This document shows positions 17,901 to 26,494 of a stretch of DNA of 43,502 nt, piece by piece (the stretch's first letter is position 1; each line of letters begins with the position of its first letter). Made by a program: the position numbers and the translations under genes. This stretch comes from Lysobacterales bacterium. Lineage in GTDB: Bacteria > Pseudomonadota > Gammaproteobacteria > Xanthomonadales > Marinicellaceae. The stretch lies in assembly GCA_020442635.1 (NCBI GenBank), contig JAGRJR010000019.1, positions 1 through 43,502 of the forward strand, in the 5' to 3' direction. The notes beneath the pieces were generated by a model. The model searched no databases, had not been told where the DNA came from, and worked only from the letters and a program-made list of their open reading frames with translations.

Positions 17901-20900
17901 GTAGGATTTCTATAAATACCGGATCAACTTCCAAGTCATCTGTTTCATCCGCAATATCGTCCTCTGAATCCGCCATTTCACTGTTTTGTGTTTCTTCAAC
18001 TAATGATAAAGGCTGCTCATCAGCAAAGTCGTCCAGTTCCAAATCAAGGTTTTCTATAAATTCAGACTCATCGACTTCATCCAGACCCACTTCATCTTCG
18101 TCTGAGTCTACAGACTCTTCTTCAAGATTAAATTCGAGCAAATCTTCCGCTGCGTCACCATCAATATTTTCGAGCTCTTCATCAACATCAGAGTCCGTGG
18201 TTTCATGATCCAATTCAGCTGCAATATCATCAACCTCAAACTCCAAATCCATGTCAGATTCATTGATATCCAAAGCTAAATCTTCAGACTCATCTACACC
18301 TTCTTCTGCTAAATCATCTGAATCTGTTTCAAACTCTTCCAGAGACAACTCCATATCATCTGCTTCACTTTCCATATCCTCTAAAGTTAACTCATCACCT
18401 TCTGACTCATTCTCAAAATCTTCCAGAGACAACTCAACTTCATCAGAATCTTTTTGTTCCTCATCGTCTTTATTTCTTGAACCTGTAACAAACTGACTAT
18501 CGGCAAAATCCGTTAAATTCTTCTTCCAATCAATGCCCGTTGTACTTTTAACCACTTCTTCGTGTTCTTCATCTTCAGTGGCCTCGGAAGTCTCTTCAGA
18601 TGTTGTTTCAAAATCCAGAGTTAAGTCTTCTGAGAGCTCTTCACCATCAAAATCAACAGCCAATTCAGCTTCTTCTGTGTCTTCATCATTAAGTTCAACA
18701 CTTTCTAACTCAAACTCCAAATCTTCAAATTCATCCGTAGAAAGCTCAACTTCTTCAATATCCGTATCTAACTCAGTTTCCAGCATTTCTGCTTGTTCGA
18801 GAGATGCCTGCTCATCTTCTGATTCTTCTGAATCTAACTCTAATTCCAGTTCAAGCTCATCTTCATTCGACTCTAAGTCAAACTCCATTTCAAGCTCAGC
18901 TGGTTTTGATTCATCCTCTGCTAGATCCTGTTCCGCAATCGATATAGTTTCTTCTTGAGCTGTTTCAGCTTCAACTTCTTGCTCAATCACTTCATCAATG
19001 TTTTGTGTTACGACAGGAGCTTCTGCAACCACAACTTGTGCTGTTTCCAGATCTTGACCTGTTGAAACGTTTTCTGCATTTTTCAGTAGTAAATCATACC
19101 CAGCAGGAACGGTGCTTTCTTCCTTCAACGCAGTGAACAATCCTGCTGCAGTTTCAACACCTTGCGCAAGTACTGTTCTGAAATTGGCTTCATTACTGAT
19201 ACTGTTATCCAACTTGCGGTTACACATGTTTTCAAGTTGCCAACCAAATTCACCAATAGCTTCTGCACCCACCAAACGACCACTGCCTTTCAAAGTATGA
19301 AAAATTCTTCTGATTTCTGTTAACTCGCCGGCATTGGCATCTGGGTCTTGTTTCCAAATTTTATGTTTTTCTTGCATATTGGCGAGTTCTTCTTCAAACT
19401 CTTCCAAAAACACTTCCTTAATTTCTTCATCAACATCATCACCAAATATAACCATGAGACTGGATTCTTCAACCACTGTACTTGGTTGATTTACCGTTTC
19501 TGCAATAGTTTCTTCAGTGGCAATTTCATCCTCTGATTCGCCACCATCTGCTTCAAGCTGAAGTTCCAATTCTTCAGTGATTGCTTCGCCTTCCTCATCC
19601 TGTTCATTAGCGACATCTTCGATTTCTGCCACATCAGGAAGAACTTCCCGTTCGTCTTGATGATCAGCCACATGTTTTTGTAATTGAGCTAATTGTACTT
19701 TCACCACATCCAACAAACTGTTTCTGATACTTTGTCCCTGATCCAGATTTTCCAGATAATATTCTAATGATGAAATCACTGTTGCCAGTTGTTCCAATTC
19801 CATTGCCGATGGTTTGGAATCCGAAGTTAATATTTGCTGATTGACATATTCCGTGATTTGATCCAGATGCTCACTGGCTTCAGACAAGTTTAAAATTTTT
19901 AATGCCCCAGAAATGTCTTTTAATAATCGGGGGTTTTCTTTAACTTGATTTTTATCCCAAGGAGATTCAATAAAAGCAACAAAATTGGTCTTGATTTGTT
20001 GTAAATTAATAATCGACTCTTTAGCCAATTGTTGTAAAATGGCTTTCTTCTCTGATTTAGGTATGGCACTTTCTTCTTCCCCACCTAGCTCTTCTGTCGC
20101 TCCTAATGATTGTATATGATCTCCCAACTGCGCTTCAATTTGCAGCAGCGTTTTAGCCACATCCAGCAAATTTTCATCCGATGGTCTTTCTTCTGCTTCA
20201 ATCTGATTTTCAAGCGCGTTGCGGTGTTCATTAACAGAGTCTCTGGCCACACCCAGTCCCAAAATTCCCAAAGTGTCTGCGATATTTTGTAAATTATCTA
20301 GCAAGGGTGATAATTGTTCCACACTGGCAGACTTGTTTCTAATAAATAAATCAAGCGACTCCTGCACCACCAACACATCATCTTTGATTGCGTCAGAAAC
20401 GGTTTGTAACAACTCTTTATTTTTACCTGACAAACTACCTTCAGCGTGCTTGATTTCTTGCTCATCGGGAATAAATTGTTTCAGGTTGAAGTAATCTCTA
20501 ATTTCACTACACAAACGACCATCACCTTTACTGATGGCAACGTAGTACAAAAGATTTCGAGTGATGGATCGGCTATTGGCTTTGATATGTGATCCATTAC
20601 CACTTAAATCCTTGATTAACAAATCAACTTTACCCGCAATTTGCTTCAGTGAGATATTGTCTTCAATGCTGTTATCCTGTAAGCCTTCCAGCACACCAGA
20701 ATAAGCCCAAAATAACTGCTTTAGGTGTTCTTGGGACAATACCATTTGCAATTTATTAACAACTAACTTGATATTATCTATGGCTTTGGCCTTATTATTT
20801 TCCTTAATCCAGTTGAGCAGAGAAACCTGATAAACAGATCGAATTTTTAATAGCGCTGTTCTTAATTGATTGCCACGCAAAGATACATCAGTGTTATTGA

Positions 20901-21357
20901 CGCGTTCAGGAACACCCAATTCCAGGTTTGGATTAAACAAAGAACTTTCAGACAAGAGTTTTGATCCACGAACACTACGTAAATCATTAACAAGGGGCAA
21001 CAGTACAATAGGCACATCCTTATGACCCAATTCAATTCTTTCCAAATAATCAGGCAATTGTAAAATGCTTTGCATCAATACATCAAAAGCAGCATCTTCG
21101 TCAGAAATTTTGCCATTGATCAGGTCTTTGGCAACCGATTCCATTTCTTCGGCAACCATGGCAGCCCCATACAACTCAACCATTTTAAGGGTGCCCTGAA
21201 TCTGATGCAGGTAAGTGATACAAAATTGCAGTTGATTGGTGTCATCAGTATCCTCAACATAGGTTTTGAGGGCTTCTTTTGCTCGGTTGAGTGTTTCATC
21301 GAGTTCAGTTTTAACCCAAGTTAATGTTGAAAAATCTATTTGCTCTATTTTACTCAT
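14986..21357 (-). CDS. chpA: ChpA: multi-Hpt CheA-type hybrid histidine kinase
   Basis: 2,123 residues, the central kinase of the Chp system controlling type IV pilus function. In order: an N-terminal FimL-like part with a degenerate Hpt-like His51 (H-Q-I-Q-G) and two histidine-less bundles near 270 and 480; a canonical Hpt with His687 (H-T-L-K-G); an extremely Asp/Glu-rich linker (about 760-1140) with tandem E-L-S-L-E-x-F units; an Hpt with His1187 (H-T-L-N-G); a second acidic linker (about 1265-1340); an Hpt with His1393 (H-T-L-K-G-G-A-R); the dimerisation region; a HATPase with N-box H-M-I-R-N-A-M-V-H-G near 1709 and G-R-G-V-G-M-D; a CheW domain; and a C-terminal receiver (about 1998-2120) with D-I-E-M-P-R-M-D-G. 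TAG-T-ATG separates it from pilK. Pseudomonas ChpA (about 2,470) is similar but has more histidine Hpt domains. Confidence 0.94.
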   Translation of the reverse strand: MSKIEQIDFSTLTWVKTELDETLNRAKEALKTYVEDTDDTNQLQFCITYLHQIQGTLKMVELYGAAMVAEEMESVAKDLINGKISDEDAAFDVLMQSILQLPDYLERIELGHKDVPIVLLPLVNDLRSVRGSKLLSESSLFNPNLELGVPERVNNTDVSLRGNQLRTALLKIRSVYQVSLLNWIKENNKAKAIDNIKLVVNKLQMVLSQEHLKQLFWAYSGVLEGLQDNSIEDNISLKQIAGKVDLLIKDLSGNGSHIKANSRSITRNLLYYVAISKGDGRLCSEIRDYFNLKQFIPDEQEIKHAEGSLSGKNKELLQTVSDAIKDDVLVVQESLDLFIRNKSASVEQLSPLLDNLQNIADTLGILGLGVARDSVNEHRNALENQIEAEERPSDENLLDVAKTLLQIEAQLGDHIQSLGATEELGGEEESAIPKSEKKAILQQLAKESIINLQQIKTNFVAFIESPWDKNQVKENPRLLKDISGALKILNLSEASEHLDQITEYVNQQILTSDSKPSAMELEQLATVISSLEYYLENLDQGQSIRNSLLDVVKVQLAQLQKHVADHQDEREVLPDVAEIEDVANEQDEEGEAITEELELQLEADGGESEDEIATEETIAETVNQPSTVVEESSLMVIFGDDVDEEIKEVFLEEFEEELANMQEKHKIWKQDPDANAGELTEIRRIFHTLKGSGRLVGAEAIGEFGWQLENMCNRKLDNSISNEANFRTVLAQGVETAAGLFTALKEESTVPAGYDLLLKNAENVSTGQDLETAQVVVAEAPVVTQNIDEVIEQEVEAETAQEETISIAEQDLAEDESKPAELEMEFDLESNEDELELELELDSEESEDEQASLEQAEMLETELDTDIEEVELSTDEFEDLEFELESVELNDEDTEEAELAVDFDGEELSEDLTLDFETTSEETSEATEDEEHEEVVKSTTGIDWKKNLTDFADSQFVTGSRNKDDEEQKDSDEVELSLEDFENESEGDELTLEDMESEADDMELSLEEFETDSDDLAEEGVDESEDLALDINESDMDLEFEVDDIAAELDHETTDSDVDEELENIDGDAAEDLLEFNLEEESVDSDEDEVGLDEVDESEFIENLDLELDDFADEQPLSLVEETQNSEMADSEDDIADETDDLEVDPVFIEILQKEVGGHLANMEEFVDKIKDRPERTVNDDFIRVVHTLNGAASMAAVDGITQMTTPLEKMSKLMFDKKLTLNDLDITTINQVIVSAKEQMQALGTDKAEVDFEIGQYFKSRIEDLLTLPAESVAVNQDDELDDIDETALDSIEDIEDVEVAVDVDQVEEEIENAVEAVGVEENQTDKAVSLFEDQDDQETDQPIESDLDEELLEIFSEEASEIFDRADHLLAELEDNPNSPEIIQALQRDLHTLKGGARMAGLNQIGDLSHQLESLFESIAEKNIEVSSAQHEMMSQVMLKLHTMVNSDDYGQLTSIDAETSQLENILSSEGGEIKEQSKLDKEFFDPIANLADESDDKFDEPEVIKQSKKANVLSGGQIKVNSELLDKLVNFAGEVSIYRSRMEQQAAELKLNIDELENTVERVRRQLRELEHETEAQIISNYQAEGDELEEDFDPLELDQFSTIQQLSRSLSESVSDLTNIQTYLQESARSSETLLIQQSRVNTELQEGLMETRLVTFNSLIPRLRRVLRTASQELGKKAKLLVKGAEGEMDKTVLEGIQAPLEHMIRNAMVHGLEKDREAVGKPEQGQVSIELSREATEVVITVKDDGAGINTEVLKAKAISRGIIDKSDHLTDQEITQLITHSGLSAADEVTKLAGRGVGMDVVNNEIKRLGGSIEILSEKGQGTTFVIRLPYTLALTQAIIVQVADHRYAIPASGVQGLIRMHIDEFRRRVLEEDLNYDYAGEEYQIQELNKLLNVDSEALVEGNQVPLVMIKSGEQGVALRVDQTFGGREIVVKSVGTQVASVPGIFGATILGDGAVVLILDIIPMHRAYAQKLEKLKSEGVEILQEVQEDRVTTIMVVDDSITMRRAGERMLVRNDFEVMTAKDGLDALNKLQEQKPDLMLLDIEMPRMDGFELATQMKQSERFKDIPIIMITSRTGQKHKDRAKEIGVERYLGKPYQELELLENINDLLQLEDA
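18329..18450 (-). repeat. Tandem acidic coding repeats in the ChpA linker
   Basis: Three units of about 14 residues follow one another (cores ELSLEDFE, ELTLEDME, ELSLEEFE), near residues 969-1010. The DNA also repeats: tcttccagagacaactc occurs at 18337-18353 and 18419-18435. Recent internal duplication is likely. Confidence 0.7.
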
Positions 21358-21358
21358 A

Positions 21359-22219
21359 CTATTTCAATCTGAATGCCAAAGTTCTGTTCTTATTTACTCG
21401 TGTCATTTTAGGATGTGACCATGCATTTATTTCAGTTTGGCCTAAAACCAATAGCCCGTCACGATTAAGGTAAGAAACAAGTCCGTCCAGTATCTGCTCC
21501 CTGACTTTTTTCTCAAAGTACATCAAAACGTTTTGACAATAAATCACATCGTATTTGATATTTGAGGGGCGGTTCACATCCAACAAATTAAACACCCCAA
21601 AAGCCATCCTTTTTTTTAATTTTTCATCAATGGTAAACATTTCTTCATTCAATGTTACCAAGTACTCATGATATTCTTGGTCAATATTTTTTTTCTTGTC
21701 AGCTGAATAGATCGCATTTTTAGCCAGCGCCACAGCTGGACTACTTACGTCTGTCGCCGTGATACCAAAATACGTTTTCATAGCTGTTGATTGACAGACT
21801 TTTGCAGCCATCATTGCCAGGGAATATGGCTCTTCCCCTGTAGCACAACTGACACTCCACATTTTGTACCTAAGCGACTCTTTACTCAGATGAATTTTTC
21901 TCAGTAAATCTTCCTTTACTAAATCAAATGAAGGCATGTGTCTGAAAAAAGAAGTTTCATGAACTGTCAACCGATCTACCAGTTGCGACCATTCTAGATT
22001 GCCTTCAATACCCGAATTAATATAATCCCAATATTTATCGTACGCGGTATACCCAATCTCCCTCATTCTTGACCATATTTTTGACTGCAAAAACATTTTT
22101 CGTTCTTTGGGAACGATAATTCCAAGTCTTTCTGCCAGCAAGCCTGACCAACGCTGATATTCCACCTCAGTTAACGGTGATATGTGCAAAAACGGTTTGT
22201 TGCTATACATTTTGTACAT
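21359..22219 (-). CDS. pilK: Chemoreceptor methyltransferase PilK (CheR family)
   Basis: 286 residues, a SAM-dependent glutamyl methyltransferase that would methylate PilJ. The N-terminal CheR helical domain carries R-L-T-V-H-E-T-S-F-F-R-H near 83-94. The SAM site shows W-S-V-S-C-A-T-G-E-E-P-Y-S-L-A-M near 121-136, followed by G-I-T-A-T-D-V-S and a late Y-D-V-I-Y-C-Q-N-V-L-M-Y-F. These are all standard CheR motifs. It lies between pilJ (14 nt) and chpA (1 nt). Neither of its first two ATG codons has a clear ribosome site; the first is taken. Confidence 0.92.
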   Translation of the reverse strand: MYKMYSNKPFLHISPLTEVEYQRWSGLLAERLGIIVPKERKMFLQSKIWSRMREIGYTAYDKYWDYINSGIEGNLEWSQLVDRLTVHETSFFRHMPSFDLVKEDLLRKIHLSKESLRYKMWSVSCATGEEPYSLAMMAAKVCQSTAMKTYFGITATDVSSPAVALAKNAIYSADKKKNIDQEYHEYLVTLNEEMFTIDEKLKKRMAFGVFNLLDVNRPSNIKYDVIYCQNVLMYFEKKVREQILDGLVSYLNRDGLLVLGQTEINAWSHPKMTRVNKNRTLAFRLK

Positions 22220-22233
22220 TATTTTGTGGTTTA

Positions 22234-24252
22234 TCAGAAGAACTCATCATCAGGTAATTTAAAGTCTTCTACTGATTTACGCAGTTCTGTTGCCAATTCC
22301 ACTAAGTTACCAATCGACTCAGCAGTTTGTTGAGTACCTGCGGAAGTTTGGGTGGTAATTTCCTGAATCACGTTCATGGTTCCTGAAATATTGGTAGCAG
22401 CAACTGATTGTTGACGAGCGGCTTCTGAAATATTTTGAATCAGTTCGGCCAAGTCATTCGATACCGTTTCAATTTCGGTCAAAGCCTCACCCGCATCCTC
22501 TGCCTTACGGGCTCCACCCACCACCTCAGAAGTGGTTTGTTCCATTGAACGTACTGCCTCGTTGGTATCGGTCTGAATGGTTTTTACAATACCCTCAATT
22601 TGCCGAGTCGCACTTGATGCCCTTTCAGCCAGCTGTTGTACCTCGTCAGCTACCACCGCAAAACCACGTCCGGACTCACCTGAAGAGGCGGCTTGAATCG
22701 CTGCATTCAAGGCCAAAATATTTGTTTGTTCGGCAATGTCGTTAATCAGTTCTACGATATTACCAATTTCTTGAGAAGATTCACCCAGTCGTTTAATTCT
22801 TTTGGATGTATCCTGAATCTGAGTACGAATGTTATTCATACCCCGGATGGTGTCACGCACCACTTCCGCTCCATTGTGCGCGATCAATACCGATCTTTGC
22901 GCCACGTCGGCTGATTCCAAAGAGTTTTTCGACACTTCGTCAATAGACACCGCAATTTCATTAATAGCTGCTGATGCGTTGGTAATCTGTGTGGCCTGAT
23001 GTTCAGAAGCTTCGGCCAAATGCATCGCCGTGGCTTGTGCTTCTTGCGCCGCGGAGGCTACACCTTGTGAAGCGTCATTAATGGTTTTAACCAACGACCT
23101 CAAAGCTTCAATCGCAAAGTTGACAGAATCCGCAATCGCACCTGTGATGTCTTCCGATACTGTGGCATTTACGGTCAAGTCACCATCCGCCAATGATCCC
23201 ATTTCATCAAGTAATCGTAAAATCGCTTGCTGGTTTCTTTCATTTTGATCTTGTGCAACAGCCGCCCGAACGCGGTCATTTTTCGACAGGGTTCTGAATA
23301 TCCATAATAACCACAGGAACGACAAGCCAGCCAATATCCAACCAACCATATCAGATGGCACTTGTTGTTTCCTTTCAGCAAGTTGGTTTCTTAATTGTGA
23401 GGCATCATCCACAAATCTATCGATATCAACTTCAATATCGGTTGCAGCAATTTGTGCGTCAAATAACTCACTTGCCTCCATTACCGTCGAAATATCAACA
23501 GAAACACTATCAAATGCTGAATATACCCGACCCAATGATTCAATGGCTTGTTCATCGGTTACAGCTTTAATAGAATCACTGCCATTAAACATACCATTCA
23601 TCACTTCGTTGAATTTTCTGGCATCACGATCCAGAGAGTCACTGGCCTGAATTGAAGCAGCACCACCTTTCAAGATTTCGCTCATGCGACGTAACATTCG
23701 GTCTGCAAGCACTAATTGTTGTGAAGCAAGGTATATCAAGCCTCGGTCACTATTAATAGCAACCAACCTTTTAACCACAGCATCTGAACTGGCTTGTAAA
23801 ACAGGAATTTCCGAGGCAAATTTATCTGAAATATCTGCCAACTCTTCAATGCGTTCCCGTTGATTGATAATGGTTAATGCATTGGTGTTTATGGTATCCC
23901 AAACATCGGACAAAGAAACCAATCTGGGGTTAACATCTGTTGGTAACGCAGGATAAAAAGGGCCTCCATTTCTCAAGTTTTTGAGGGTATCATCAATAAT
24001 TCTGCGATCATCAATCAAATCCTGGAAGGCATCAATATCTCCTGATGAAGCTTGCTTAGCATATTGAGCCAATTGTTGAGCCTTAATCTGTACTTTATCT
24101 ACTTCAGATAAATGTGAAGTTCTGTTTTGCTCAATTGTGGCCAACCAATAGGAGTGACCAAAAAATGACAAAACCAAAATAACCAATACCATCAGTTGCC
24201 AGAGCGGCAACGTACGGGTTCTTTGATCCATTTCTACAGCTGAACTGCTCAT
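22234..24252 (-). CDS. pilJ: Methyl-accepting chemotaxis protein PilJ
   Basis: 672 residues, the receptor of the Chp system. There are two membrane spans: L-W-Q-L-M-V-L-V-I-L-V-L (about 16-38) and W-I-L-A-G-L-S-F-L-W-L-L-W-I (about 304-322). Between them is a helical periplasmic region of the PilJ type with two repeated bundles. The cytoplasmic part starts with a HAMP-like segment (L-A-D-G-D-L-T-V) and ends in the signalling coiled coil. Its hairpin tip is I-N-D-I-A-E-Q-T-N-I-L-A-L-N-A-A-I-Q-A, with R-G-F-A-V-V-A-D-E-V. AGAGG lies ten bases before the ATG. It sits between pilI and pilK, as in Pseudomonas. Confidence 0.94.
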   Translation of the reverse strand: MSSSAVEMDQRTRTLPLWQLMVLVILVLSFFGHSYWLATIEQNRTSHLSEVDKVQIKAQQLAQYAKQASSGDIDAFQDLIDDRRIIDDTLKNLRNGGPFYPALPTDVNPRLVSLSDVWDTINTNALTIINQRERIEELADISDKFASEIPVLQASSDAVVKRLVAINSDRGLIYLASQQLVLADRMLRRMSEILKGGAASIQASDSLDRDARKFNEVMNGMFNGSDSIKAVTDEQAIESLGRVYSAFDSVSVDISTVMEASELFDAQIAATDIEVDIDRFVDDASQLRNQLAERKQQVPSDMVGWILAGLSFLWLLWIFRTLSKNDRVRAAVAQDQNERNQQAILRLLDEMGSLADGDLTVNATVSEDITGAIADSVNFAIEALRSLVKTINDASQGVASAAQEAQATAMHLAEASEHQATQITNASAAINEIAVSIDEVSKNSLESADVAQRSVLIAHNGAEVVRDTIRGMNNIRTQIQDTSKRIKRLGESSQEIGNIVELINDIAEQTNILALNAAIQAASSGESGRGFAVVADEVQQLAERASSATRQIEGIVKTIQTDTNEAVRSMEQTTSEVVGGARKAEDAGEALTEIETVSNDLAELIQNISEAARQQSVAATNISGTMNVIQEITTQTSAGTQQTAESIGNLVELATELRKSVEDFKLPDDEFF

Positions 24253-24270
24253 ATACTTCTACCTCTGTTA

Positions 24271-24816
24271 TTATTTAATGGATGCATTTTGGAAATTACT
24301 GTCCTGAACCAATTGGCCCATTTCAAAAACCATCCAACTCACATCATCATGACTGAAAAACTTATCACAATATTTATACACCCGTGAATCATCATCACCC
24401 TCAACGTCATGACTCTCACTCTGTTTAAAGTGTCTTTGTCCAAACACTTCATCCACCACCAAACCTGCTTGCCCTCCAGGCTGATTGATTACCAGCATTC
24501 TTGAGTGTTTGGTTAATTTCGATGGCTCATTGGTTAAATAGGCTCTTAAATCAATAGCGGGAATCAAATTACTTCTGATATTAACCAGACCCAGAACCCA
24601 ACTGTCAATGCCTGGTATTCTGACAAGTTCAGGCAAAATCACCACTTCATTCACTTCATCCACTTGAGAAACCAGATATATTTCACCGATTTTGAAGCCG
24701 ATGCCAGACCAATCTCCCAATTCACTTTCTTCATTGGTGCTACCCAAAGCATGCGTCACACTTCTCTTCTCATACTCAAGCAGCAGTTCAAATGGTTTGA
24801 TAATGTTTTTGCTCAT
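24271..24816 (-). CDS. pilI: CheW-like adaptor PilI
   Basis: 181 residues from the ATG at 24816, with AGGG about nine bases upstream in the end of pilG. A TTG two codons earlier is less likely. CheW features: Y-L-V-S-Q-V-D-E-V-N-E-V near 49-60, V-L-G-L-V-N-I-R-S-N-L-I-P-A-I-D-L near 79-95, R-M-L-V-I-N near 108, and G-L-V-V-D-E-V-F-G near 119. It bridges PilJ and ChpA. The start follows the pilG stop by 2 nt. Confidence 0.9.
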   Translation of the reverse strand: MSKNIIKPFELLLEYEKRSVTHALGSTNEESELGDWSGIGFKIGEIYLVSQVDEVNEVVILPELVRIPGIDSWVLGLVNIRSNLIPAIDLRAYLTNEPSKLTKHSRMLVINQPGGQAGLVVDEVFGQRHFKQSESHDVEGDDDSRVYKYCDKFFSHDDVSWMVFEMGQLVQDSNFQNASIK

Positions 24817-24818
24817 TC

Positions 24819-25199
24819 TCAATCCCTTACAACGTGTTTTTCAATGGCCTCAATCAGCTCTTCCTTGGTAAAAGGCTTGGTGAGGTATTCTTCAGCCCCA
24901 ACAACGCGACCCTTGGCTTTATCGAAAAGACCATCTTTACTTGACAACATGATCACCGGGGTTGATTTATGTTCACTGTTCATTTTGATCAGAGCACATG
25001 TTTTGTAACCATCAAGACGGGGCATCATGATATCAACAAAAATAATGTTGGGCTCCAAATCAGAAATTTGGGATAAAGCTTCATAGCCGTTATCAACAGT
25101 TATGACTTCACATCCTTCTTTTTTCAATAAAGTTTCAGCGGTTCTGCGAATGGTTTTACTGTCATCTATTACCATCACTTTTAAACCTTCTAAATTCAT
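24819..25199 (-). CDS. pilG: Single-domain response regulator PilG
   Basis: 126 residues, a stand-alone receiver. The acidic pocket is D12-D13, the phospho-acceptor Asp56 (F-V-D-I-M-M-P-R-L-D-G), the switch S-S in M-L-S-S-K-D-G, and the lysine in L-T-K-P-F. The sequence K-V-M-V-I-D-D-S-K-T-I-R-R-T-A-E-T-L-L is near identical to Pseudomonas PilG as I recall it, rather than to PilH. PilG promotes pilus extension and is phosphorylated by ChpA. GGAG lies seven bases before the ATG. It heads a seven-gene minus-strand operon. The usual second regulator, pilH, is not between it and pilI. Confidence 0.93.
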   Translation of the reverse strand: MNLEGLKVMVIDDSKTIRRTAETLLKKEGCEVITVDNGYEALSQISDLEPNIIFVDIMMPRLDGYKTCALIKMNSEHKSTPVIMLSSKDGLFDKAKGRVVGAEEYLTKPFTKEELIEAIEKHVVRD

Positions 25200-25255
25200 A
25201 ATCTCTCCAATTTTATATCTGGCTTTGGTCTAATAAATTATTCACAACATTTATG

Positions 25256-25285
25256 AAGATAATCTTGTAAGTATGTCATTCTCAA
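25256..25285 (-). promoter_or_regulatory. Possible promoter of the pil-chp operon
   Basis: On the minus strand TTGAGA (25280-25285; 5 of 6) is followed at 18-bp spacing by TATCTT (25256-25261; 4 of 6). It would give a leader of about 50 nt before pilG. Other A/T-rich alternatives exist nearby. Confidence 0.3.
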
Positions 25286-25488
25286 GAAAATAACTCATTT
25301 TACAACTGATTACAAAACAATTTTTAGATAAACATGGATTAAATGCAAAATCCTCTGCATTAAACACCCATAATCACACAATTAAAATTTACACCCATTC
25401 ATCCCGAAAAATTATCGGTTTGAAAAAAAACTAGCACTTCCACTTCTTTTTTCAGACGTTTATTTGACTTTATTTTAGCAAGTCCTAT

Positions 25489-25516
25489 TTAACACTCACT
25501 GTTAGCTTATTATAAT
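25489..25516 (+). promoter_or_regulatory. Promoter of the gshB-tonB-algH-ruvX-pyrB operon
   Basis: TTAACA (25489-25494; 5 of 6 to -35) and a perfect TATAAT (25511-25516) are separated by 16 bp. The predicted start lies about 27 nt before the gshB ATG. Confidence 0.6.
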
Positions 25517-25549
25517 TCAACACAATTCACAAATTTTGGATGAACACAA

Positions 25550-26494
25550 ATGATGAAAATTGCGGTGGTCATGGATCCCATAGAGACTATTAACCCAGGC
25601 AAGGATTCCAGTTTTGCCATGATGTTAGAGGCGCAAAACAGGAATTATGAAACCCATTACATCACCGCAGAAAATCTTTTTTGCCGAGCAGGCAAGTCTT
25701 GGGCCAATGCAAAGCAAATAAAGGTCTTTGACCAGTCCAGTAATTGGTACGAAACAGGCCATTTACAAACGGTTTGTCTTGAATCCTTTGATGTTATTCT
25801 GATGCGTAAAGACCCTCCGTTTGACATGGAATACATCATGGATACCTATATGCTCGAATTGGCCATGTCTGCAACCACTCACATAATCAACAAACCACAA
25901 GCATTACGTGATGCCAATGAAAAATTCTTCACTGAATATTTCACCGAATGCACCCCTGAAAATCTAATTGCCAGAAATCCTGTAACATTAAGACAGGCAG
26001 TGCAAGACATGGGAGAAGTGATTGTCAAACCGATGGATGGCATGGGTGGCAACTCTATTTTTAAAACTGCAAAGAATGATAAAAACTTGAATGTTATTTT
26101 AGAGACAGTGACACAAAATGGCACAAAAACAGCCATGATTCAAAAATACATCCCAGAAATTAAGCAAGGGGATAAAAGAATTCTGCTGATTAATGGCGAA
26201 CCAGTCCCTTACGCATTGGCAAGAATTCCATCAAGTGCTGATTTTCGAGGCAACCTGGCCAAGGGCGGAACTGGTAAGGGTTTACGTTTGTCCGAATCTG
26301 ACAGACGCATTTGCGAAATCGTTGGCCCCAAGCTGAAAGACATGGGTATCGTGTTTGCTGGTATTGACGTGATTGGTGAATATTTAACTGAGGTCAATGT
26401 TACCAGCCCAACATGCATTCGTGAACTGGATAAGATTTTTGATTTAAACATCGCTGGAGAACTTTTTGATTGCATTGAAAAAGATATTTTATGA
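25550..26494 (+). CDS. gshB: Glutathione synthetase
   Basis: 314 residues, an ATP-grasp enzyme that adds glycine to gamma-glutamylcysteine. Matching features: start M-K-I-A-V-V-M-D-P-I, L-M-R-K-D-P-P-F-D near 81-89, V-I-V-K-P-M-D-G-M-G-G-N-S near 157-169 (ATP loop), Q-K-Y-I-P-E-I-K-Q-G-D-K-R near 199-211, N-L-A-K-G-G-T-G near 237-244, and T-E-V-N-V-T-S-P-T near 285-293. Two ATG codons are adjacent; the first is used. The same neighbourhood (pil-chp, gshB, tonB3, algH, ruvX, pyrB) occurs in Pseudomonas. Its stop overlaps the tonB start by 4 nt. Confidence 0.96.
   Translation: MMKIAVVMDPIETINPGKDSSFAMMLEAQNRNYETHYITAENLFCRAGKSWANAKQIKVFDQSSNWYETGHLQTVCLESFDVILMRKDPPFDMEYIMDTYMLELAMSATTHIINKPQALRDANEKFFTEYFTECTPENLIARNPVTLRQAVQDMGEVIVKPMDGMGGNSIFKTAKNDKNLNVILETVTQNGTKTAMIQKYIPEIKQGDKRILLINGEPVPYALARIPSSADFRGNLAKGGTGKGLRLSESDRRICEIVGPKLKDMGIVFAGIDVIGEYLTEVNVTSPTCIRELDKIFDLNIAGELFDCIEKDIL

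Larger units (their letters stand above)
25200..25549. other. Divergent intergenic region between pilG and gshB
   Basis: About 350 bp, very AT-rich, with no plausible gene on either strand. It holds a good promoter for gshB and a weaker candidate for pilG. Several homopolymer A and T tracts (for example near 25424-25432) could give curvature. No clear regulator site was recognised. Confidence 0.6.

Noticed and set aside
18251..18958. Two serine-rich plus-strand frames of 81 and 141 codons
   Set aside because: They are the complement of the acidic ChpA linker: GAA/GAT codons read backwards give TTC/ATC and serine codons. No independent support.
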